In this document: piece after piece, positions 11,801 through 20,800 of the stretch
How positions within the stretch are numbered: the stretch's first letter is position 1
Layout of the letters: the number at the start of each line of letters is the position of its first letter
Source: Glycine soja
Taxonomy: Eukaryota > Streptophyta > Magnoliopsida > Fabales > Fabaceae
Assembly: GCF_004193775.1 (NCBI RefSeq)
Contig: NC_041016.1
Location: 34,127,640-34,191,639 of the forward strand
Length of the DNA stretch: 64,000 nt
Direction: 5' to 3'
The notes under the pieces: generated by a model
Database searches by the model: none
What the model saw: only the letters and a program-made list of their open reading frames with translations
What the model was told of the DNA's origin: nothing
Position numbers and translations under genes: made by a program

Positions 11801-14800
11801 AACAAATGGATCCTATTTCTGATAGCCCATCCCAGTTTCATGAGACAAGCTTTGTTCATGACACTGAGATTCCTCATGGCCACTAGGTTTTGGGAGACAC
11901 ATAGTACCCCAATTAACAGCATGAGTTTTACTGGTTGTTCTGTTCTCCCTAGATAAAGGCCCTTTGTACTTTCTGTATCTCGTCTTCTTCTAGGTGTCTT
12001 CCTTAAGAGAGGAACCCCTAAATGTTGCCCCAAAGTCATTGCCTCTGAATATCCCCGACACTGCCACCAAGGATGTTTTGGTATGCAGACTGACATTTTT
12101 TGGGAAGTATATTTGAGTCTTCTCCTTGCTCACTTCTTGACTTGACATTTCACAAAAGAGGTTCATTGTGTCTTGAACACACTGCATCTGAGAGATTTTA
12201 GCTTGACTACAAAGGAGCAAGTCATCAGCAAACAGATGAGAAATAGGAGGACTATTCCTCCCCATACTATGATTATTTACATTATAAGATTTAATGTGAC
12301 AATAAAACCTAAAACGCTGGTCCTTATTTATACTAAGAATCCTAATTAAATAATGAAACAAATACAAATAATATTAGAAGACATGTAAATTAAGAAATAA
12401 TCCAAAGACATAATTTTTATGATACTCTAAGATATAATATTGATATTATAAAATATTTCAACAAAAGGAAATATCGATATCAAAATAGCTAAAGCTCTAT
12501 GAATGTTTACATTGAAGGTTCTATTGTTAGACCCATTAACTAATCCAAATGATAACGAAACCAAACTAAATTTATAGCATAATTAAATTAAGGCAAAATT
12601 CTTGATAACCAATCTTAAATAAAAATAACAATTTTTTTAAATCCTAAATAAAATAACAGAAACATAACAAGCAACCTATATCACAAATTCGCTTCCACAA
12701 AATTCAGCCCTAAGGGAGCGTTTGTTTCAAGCTTTATGAATGGATTCTTGGGAATGTCATTCCAAATAATAGGAATGTTTCTCCACGTTTTTTCATAAAG
12801 AATGTATTTAGTTGAAATTCAATATATTGCTATTGGCTTTTTTCAAAATTCAAATAAGAGTTAAAATTGGGAGTCGGAAGAGAAGTTACTAGATTGGTTG
12901 AATGGTAACTTTCATATTCCCATGTTTAAGAAACACTCTCACTCCTCACTAAGAATAAGAGTATAGGAAGTTATGAGAAAGTTACTTTTAGACCTGTATA
13001 ATTCTAGAGAGGTGAGAGAGCGAAACAGAGAGTGCGTGAGTGAGAGGTCTTGTCTCAACTACGCTGGGAAGGGGTACATTCAACATGACGCAACGAAAAT
13101 GGTAGCACGATGGCGGAAGGGAAGGAGCAAAAACTGGAGTGATGCACCAGACATATAGTCATTCTACTTCACACAATTTCCAAAAGACATGGGGGGAAAG
13201 GACCTGTGGTTTGAGTTTAAGAAGTGGGGCGATGTCATGAAGGTATTTATCGCAAAGAACAGAAACATGAGTGGTTGAAGATACGGCTTTATGAGATTTA
13301 AAAGGGTCGAAAATGCCAGGGAATTAGAGAGACAAATGAAAGGAATGGAAACCAACAGAGTTAACAAGGATCATCAGCATAAGGAGGCAGCGGCCATAGA
13401 GAAGTTGGTTGAGAGAGAGACAAAGGTAAAGGAAAGGGATAGCAAAGCATACGACATTGGCTAGAGGATTACAAAAGTAGAATCCCTCACGAGTGACAAC
13501 ATTTGGATCATATGTGAAAGTGGTTGCAACAGGTAGCAAAAATATGGCGAAATGATGGACATCGAAGTATGTCCAAGCATTGAACATGACATCTTGCTTG
13601 CCAATCCAGCTAACAATATCAATAGAAAAGAAGACATGGCTAAGCAAAGCCTAGATAGATAGGTAGACTGAGGAACCTAATGGCATAAGATAGACTAGAA
13701 GAACTTATGTGGGACGATGGCGAAAATATTAAATTGAAGTACCTTGGTGGCGACATGGTTCTCACAGGGCTCAGTGATACAAGAGCAGGAGATTTATGTA
13801 GAGAAGGAGTTGAAAGCGGGCTATCCATGTTCCTTACCATGGGGAAATAGAGCCCAAATCTAAGGCCTGGATTCAGGATGGTTTGGATTATGTGTTGGGG
13901 GATTCTGTTACACGCATGGGATGTGGAAAACATCACAAAGATCGCAAAGGGGAAATGGTGAGTTACGTAGAAGATCTCCAAAGGTTGGATAGGGCACGAG
14001 TTTTAATCAAAACATCATGGCCTCCTACAATCAACCACACTATAACCGCGTCCATTAATGGGGTAGATTATGTGGTTATGATTGTAGAAGAGTTGTGTTA
14101 CAACTATCTTAGATGCAATTGTAACATAGGGAGCTATGTAGAGTCCTTTGAAGAAATATCCTCAGACGGGAGTGAGGTAGGGCTGGACCTAATGTTGGAG
14201 GAAGCACAGGTTCTGGTTGGAGAAGTTTGTAATTAGTTGGGGGGGGGGGGGGGGGGAGTATGCCCTAAGACTACATGAAGGGAACAAAGATTAGTTTGGT
14301 GATGCTCAGCAGAAATTGAAAAAAGCGGAATTGGATCTTAACAAGCTTGAGAAAGGAGATAACGAACAGCTGAATGACGAAGAGGAAAAATTGAGAAAGC
14401 AATTACAGGAGGAGCTTTGGGTGGCAGCAATCTCAATCGAATCCATTGCGAGACAATAGGCAAGATCTAGATGGATTAAGGAAGGGGACTGTAAGTCTAG
14501 GTATTTCCACCTGATGGTAAATTGGAAATGATGTTATAACATGCTTAGAGGAGTGCATGTTGGTGGGTGCTGGATAGAAGAGCCGAGCAGAGTCAAAGAG
14601 GAAATCAAATTATTTTTCAAGAGGAGATTTGAGGAAGTGAAGTGGGAGAGAGACCTAGGTTGGATGGGGTCAAATTCAAGTCTATTTATTGGCCAGCAAC
14701 TTAATGATCTTTCGGTGGCTCGTTTTGAAGAGGATGAAGTGAGGGCTGCAATGTGGGATTGTAGTGGTGCGTAGTGCCAGGTGGACTAAATTTAAAATAT

Positions 14801-17800
14801 CAAAGAATTTTGGGATATTCTCAAAACAGACTTGCTTCGCATTCTGGATGAATTGCATGACAATGGAGTCTTCTCGAAAGGAAGCAATGCATCCTTCTTG
14901 ACCCTGATTCCTAAGGTCCATGACCCTCAAGGCCTCAATGAATACATACCTATCTCATTAATAGGCTGTATTTACAAAATTGTGGCAAAGCTGTTATCTA
15001 GGAGATTTAAGAAGTGCTGCCATCTATAATAGATGAACGCCAAACTGCTTTCATGGAGGTTAAACATATGCTGCACAACATGGTTATAGCCAATGAAGTC
15101 GTGGAAGAAGCAAAAAGGTGTAATAAAAGCTTCTTAGTGTTCAAAGTGGATTACGAAAAGGCGTATGACTTAGTGTGTTGGGGTTCTCTTTTGTATATGA
15201 TGACTCGGATAGGGTTTTGTACCAAATGGGTTTGATAGATTGAGGGATGCTTGAAATCTGCCTCAATATCTATATTGGTTAATAAGAGCCCCATAGATGA
15301 GTTCATCCCTCAGAGAGAACATAGGCAAGGGAACCCACTAGCTTCATTCCTGTTCAATATTGTAGTTGAGGGTCTAACTGGATTGATGAGAGAAGCTCAG
15401 GAGAAGAATCTGTTTCAAGGCTTTATGGTAGGAAGAAATAATGTGGACATCAATCTATTACAGTATGCTGATGATATGGTTTTCTTTGGAAAAACAATAT
15501 TGGTGAATGTAAAAGCAATCTAGGTGATGTGGAGGAGCTTTGAGTTGGTGTCGGGTTTGAAGATAAACTTTGCCAAAAACAAATTTGGGGCGATCGGAAA
15601 GTCTCATCAATGGATGCAAAATGCTGCCAATTATTTAAATTGCAGATTGTTGATTGTAACCTTTTCGTATTTGGGTATCCCTATTGGGACAAACCCAAGG
15701 CGTAGTGGGACACGAGATACAATAGTCCAAAGATGTGAGAGAAAACTATCAAAATGAAAACAAAGTGATGTGAACCTGAGTAGGAGCGGATCGTTGATAT
15801 AGGCTACGGAGGTTTGGATGACGCCACTTCTGGTGAAGGAAGATAAGTCAGGGTAAACGCCTCAAGGATTACCTTGATAAGTCTGATAATTGGTTCAACA
15901 AGGAACCCAGAGAGAAACTCTCACCCAATTTTATGAAAATGCCAAAAGTTTCTTTTTTATTCAAAACAAAAACCCATACTTATAGTGTAGCTGAACAAAA
16001 AGATAAAAATAGACATAGGCCTTTTAAACAGTTTGGGCCAAAATTACAATAAAAATAAATTATAACTAAAATCTTATTTAACTTGGGCCTTCAAATTAGT
16101 TTGGGCCTTCAGCAACAATTAATAGTCTTGATAGTGTCTCTGCCTCTGGGCCTTCATCCTTCTCCACTTGGGCCTTCATCCTTCTCCACTCGGGGGCTTT
16201 GTCCTTCTCCACTTAGGCCTTTGTCCTTCTCCACTTGGGCCTTTAGCCTGTATTTGGCCAGTTTCATGATTCTCATCATTCCCTCCTTCTTGGAAAACAT
16301 TTGTCCTCAAATGTCCAGGATCATCACCGGGTTCAAGTACCACTTCCTTCCTTTTCTTGTTGGCTTGCTTGGCATAGTTTTCATTCTTTTTTGCAATTTG
16401 CACCTTCACTTGGTCATACAATCTTTTCACATACTCAACTTTGGCATGTGCATCCTTACGTTGAGTCTCTTGGGGATTGCTTTTGTAAGTTGGTCTGTTA
16501 GGCAATGAAGCTCCGGGGAGGAGATCAACTTGATGTTCTATGCCTCTTGAAGGTGGTAGTCCATGAGGAATCTCCTTAGGAAAGACATTTTTAAATTCCT
16601 GCAATAATGGTTGAACACTAGGAGAAATAGAAATAGTAAACTCATTAGAATTATCAGTAGAAATTTTACTGTCTTTGCAATACTGTAGATTGAGTGGTTC
16701 ATGAGCAGGTAACACTTTCCTCACTTCACTCGCCTCTGCAAAATAATTAAATTTTCTCTCATGTGTATCACTCTCTCTCTTATGTGTATCACTCTTTTCC
16801 TCGGGTGTATCACTCTTCTTTTTCATATTCCTTTGTGGTGCCTCACTATTTTCTTTCTCTTGTTCTCTCTTTTCTCTCATTCTGATTTGGTCATCACACA
16901 CTTTTCTAGGGGATAGAGGTTTAAGAGTAAACGAGGAAGATTTGGCTATTCGTCTGTAGGGCTCTTCTTTGTTACGGTTTAACAAACGTTGCATTTGTGT
17001 AGTCCACGCGTCCAGAAATAAGCGCTGAGATTCGTCCAATTGATGATATACACCACCATTGTCACCAGCTCTTGCCATGATTAAGGAACAAAGAATTTTG
17101 CAGTAAATTAAAAAAAATAAAATTCAGGACCTCACCACACTCTACTCACGTGTTTCTCTCTTTGATGGTAGTTCACTCGTGTTTGATGCTCTCAATATAG
17201 GCTTTTGTGTGATGTTTTCACTCTTGCCTTTTACCACTCACTCCCTCTTAAGTTCCTGGATGGATCGAATTAGACACACAAGGTAATATAAAATAAAATA
17301 AAAGACAATATAATTATCAGAGTAACAGATTTGATTTGGGATAACAACTTGGACTTGATTTGGATAGCAGATTGGATTTGATTTGGATAACAGATTATAT
17401 TTGGATAACAAATCTGATTTGGATAAAAAAATTTGATTTGATTTGATTTGGATAATAGATCAGATTTGGATAACAAATTAGATTTAATTTGGATAACAGA
17501 TATGATAACAAATAAGATAACAGATAGGATAACAGATAAGATAACACAGATATGACAAGTAAACTTCAAATGCTCGTAACTTTTGCTACGATTGTCCGTT
17601 TGAGGCCCACTATATATCAAAACGCTCAGAATTCAGAGGAGAATCTAGATAAGGGGATTTGGTACACGATTTTCTGCCAAAAAAAAGCCTCTAACTGCCT
17701 CAATTTCGTGTTGAAAGATCAAACACCCACTTTCTCTTTTTTCTCTTTCTTCTTTTCTTCTCTTTTTTTTTTCTTCAAAATTTCTGCAACTTTTTTTTTA

Positions 17801-20800
17801 CTTGAAACAGAACCCAAACAATTTTTTTTTACGACACAAAGTCTGAAAGACACTAGAAACAAGAACAACAACAAGAACACAAACGTGACAAGAACAAGAA
17901 CGAAACAAAGACACAAACAAGAACGCAACAAGACGCAAACAAGAAAAACAAATAACAGAACAAGGACAAAACACGAACCAGGACAAATTACAAAGAAAAA
18001 TAATAGGATAAGATAGAACCTGTATCAAGAGCCAAAGCTCTGATACCAGATGATGTGAACCTGACTAGGAACGGATCACTTGATACAGGCTACGAAGATT
18101 TGGATGACGCCACTTCCAGTGAAGGAAGATAAGTCAGGGTAGACGCCACTTCCAGTGAAGGAAGATAAGTCAGGGTAGACGCCACTTCTGGTGAAGGAAG
18201 ATAAGTCAGGGTAGACGTCACTTCCAGTGAAGGAGGATAAGTCTAGGTAGACGCCACAAGGATTACCTTGATAAGTCTGATAATTGGTTCAACAAGGAAC
18301 CCAGAGAGAAACTCTCACCAAATTTTATCAAAATGCCAAAAGTCTTTCTTTTTTATTCAAAACAAAAACCCATACTTATAGTGTAGCTGAACAAAAAGAT
18401 AAAAATAGACATTTTTTTGACACAAAGTGTGAAAGACACAAGAAACAAGAACAAGAACGTGACAAGAACAAGAACAAGAACGAAACAAGATGTAAACAAG
18501 AACACAAATAACAGAACACAAGACGCAAACAAGAACGAAACAAGATGTAAACAAAACGCAAATAACAGAACACAAGACGCAAACAAGAACCAAACAAGAC
18601 GTAAACAAAAACGCAAATAACAGAACAAGGACAAAACACGAACCTGGACAAATTACAAAGAAAAATAATAGGATAGGATAGAAACTGTATCAAGAGCCGA
18701 AGCTCTGATACCAGATGATGTGAACCTGAGTAGGAGCGGATCGTTGATACAGGCTACGGAGGTTTGGATGACGCCACTTCCGGTGAAGGAAGATAAGTCA
18801 GGGTAGACGCCACAAGGATTACCTTGATAAGTCTGATAATTGGTTCAACAAGGAACCCAGAGAGAAACTCTCACCCAATTTTATGAAAATGCCAAAAGTT
18901 TCTTTTTTATTCAAAACAAAAACCCATACTTATAGTGTAGCTGAACAAAAAGATAAAAATAGACATAGGCCTTTTAAACAGTTTGGGCCAAAATTACAAT
19001 AAAAATAAATTATAACTAAAATCTTATTTAACTTGGGCCTTCAAATTAGTTTGGGCCTTCAGCAACAATTAATAGTCTTGATAGTGTCTCTGCCTCTGGG
19101 CCTTCATCCTTCTCCACTTGGGCCTTCATCCTTCTCCACTCGGGGGCTTTGTCCTTCTCCACTTGGGCCTTTAGCCTGTATTTGGCCAGTTTCATGATTC
19201 TCATCACAAAGATATCTCTCTTTCGGGGGATAGGTGACCTTTGATAAAGTCAGTCCTCAATTCAATTCTTAGGATTTCGAAGAAGATTGTGGATAGACTG
19301 GTGAGGCTGCAGCGTTGGTTTTTGTGTTTTTAGGGGGGGGGGGATTCAGACCAGCAGAAGATTGCCTGGGTGGATTGGGAGGCAATCTGTCTCCCATGGG
19401 ATTTGGTGAAATTCAACTATGTTCTACTTGCAAAATGACGGTGGAACCTCTTCCATCACCAAGAAGAATTGTGGGCTAAAGTCTTAGATTCCAGATATGG
19501 AAGTTGGAGGAGTTTGGATGAACCAAGAAGGAATATTAGAGAGTCTATCTGGTGGTGGGATTTAAGCATTGTTCGCAATATGTTTGAGGAGGGGGGTTGG
19601 TTCAAAATTGGGACAAAGGTGAAGTTTTGGGAAGATGGGGTTTCGTTGCTGGAGAAATATTCGCCAATGTACATCATTTCTCAACAGCAACAATATATCC
19701 AGCAGCTAGGGGTGGCATCAAATGGAGGATGGGAATGACAGTTCCATTGGAGATTATTTATGGAGGGGGAGATAGACATAGCTGCAAAATTTATGGAGGG
19801 CGTGGCAGTGCAAGTTCAACAAGATAGTTGGAGTTGGGAGGCGGATCCAAGCGGGAGTTACACAGTGGGGAGCACCTTCAAACTGCTCAGTAGACATGTG
19901 ACAGATGAAAATAAGGATGGAGTGTTTATTGATCTATGGAAGCTAAAAGTCCCAAGTAAAGCATCACACTTTGCTTGCAGGTTGATTTGGGATAAATTGC
20001 CAACAAAGGTTAACTTGAGGAGGAGGAACGTGGAACTGAATGACATTTGCTACCCATTTTGCAGAATTTGCGATGAGGATGCGTCCCACCTTTTCTTCAG
20101 CTGTGCTAAAACCATGCCACTATGGTGGGAATGACTATCTTTGCTAAACATAGTGGGTGTCTCCCCGGAAATGCCTAGAGAACACTTCCTTCAACATTCC
20201 TATTGCTATCTCAACAGTATCAGACTTCAGTGATGGCAAATTTGGTGGATTTCTTTGACTTGGTGCATATGGTATCATAGTAACAAGATTATCTTCTCAA
20301 ACGAAAGCTGATGGATGACATGATATTTTTCTGTTGGACATTGCTTAAAAATATGGAAAAAGGATTTGGCATTCCTCTTCATTCATGGCCTAGCAATGTC
20401 AGGGTTGGGTTTTGTATTCAGGGGGGGATTGGTCTAGTTTCTTTGTGGTTGGGAATCTAGTTACATTCAGATCTATGGCTGTCTAATTCTTGCACTACAG
20501 ATTGTATTAGGACACCATAGCTCAGCACATAGTCAATCAAGGATGTAAATACAACAGTACTACTTGTACTGATTTTACTACTATTATATATATTCTTATT
20601 TTTCTGATAAAAAAAATGAGAAAGTTACTTTTCTGGGAATAATGCCCAGGAATATTTCTTTCAAACTTGTATCAAACATGGGAATATCTCATTTCCATGT
20701 TCACTTTATCGGGAATAATTTTACAAATCTTTAAACTAACAACTTACAGGGGTGTTTGGTAGGGGTGAAAGTTAGTTTCTTAGGAATTGTAGATTGAGAA

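Larger units (their letters stand above)
7978..12263 (-). mobile_element. Minus-strand LINE, 5'-truncated, split by a second LINE
   Basis: 3' end at the T-rich run 7980-7990; 5' end near 12263. The 10-bp duplication atactatgat (7968-7977 and 12264-12273) flanks the block. One half (11050-12263) has the RT piece with FADDLLLCSQAKIS and the finger region VGNGNSVDVWHDKW. The other half (7978-8903) continues with EESILHVMRE and an RNase H-like region (NNASCGGLIRDANGRFTAG). LINE B (8904-11050), a 146-bp LINE fragment and a MITE lie inside it. That the two halves are one element is inferred from domain order and the shared duplication. Confidence 0.75.
15766..19206 (-). mobile_element. Young non-autonomous Ty3/gypsy element with duplicated LTR block
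   Basis: 3441 bp, starting TGATGTGAAC and ending TTCTCATCA on the + strand, flanked by CAAAG (15761-15765, 19207-19211). On the minus strand: 5' LTR (19206-18716), primer site TGGTATCAGAGC (tRNA-iMet), leader, a second partial LTR (18412-18051) with another primer site, leader, the deletion-fusion ORF, a purine-rich tract (aagaagggaggga, next to 16279) and the 3' LTR (16278-15766). The LTRs differ at only about five bases plus a 22-bp repeat-unit indel, which implies recent insertion. No intact protease, RT, RNase H or integrase. Confidence 0.9.
12990..20615 (+). mobile_element. Full-length L1-type LINE (carrying a gypsy insert)
   Basis: Bounded by the exact 17-bp duplication atgagaaagttactttt (12973-12989 and 20616-20632) with an A-run at the 3' end (20608-20615). 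Order: short 5' leader, ORF1 with an RRM (about 13160-13330) and a C-terminal part (13883-14236), a G-run (14239-14258), ORF2 RT (14300-15760), gypsy insert (15766-19206), rest of RT and zinc-binding region (19212-20134), tail and 3' UTR. No endonuclease domain is visible between ORF1 and RT, so it appears deleted. Net LINE length is about 4.2 kb. Many stops. Confidence 0.88.

Noticed and set aside
13164..13981. Three long minus-strand ORFs opposite the LINE ORF1
   Set aside because: The plus strand carries recognisable RRM and LINE ORF1 sequence; the minus ORFs are shadows.
16083..16508. Plus-strand ORF of 141 codons rich in Pro, Leu and Ser
   Set aside because: It lies opposite the fusion ORF and in LTR repeat units; the minus-strand gag/integrase signals explain the region.
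17719..18693. Several overlapping ORFs on both strands rich in Lys/Asn/Thr or Cys/Leu/Val
   Set aside because: They are readings of the AC-rich repeated leader of the mini gypsy element; repeats stay open in several frames and no domain is present.
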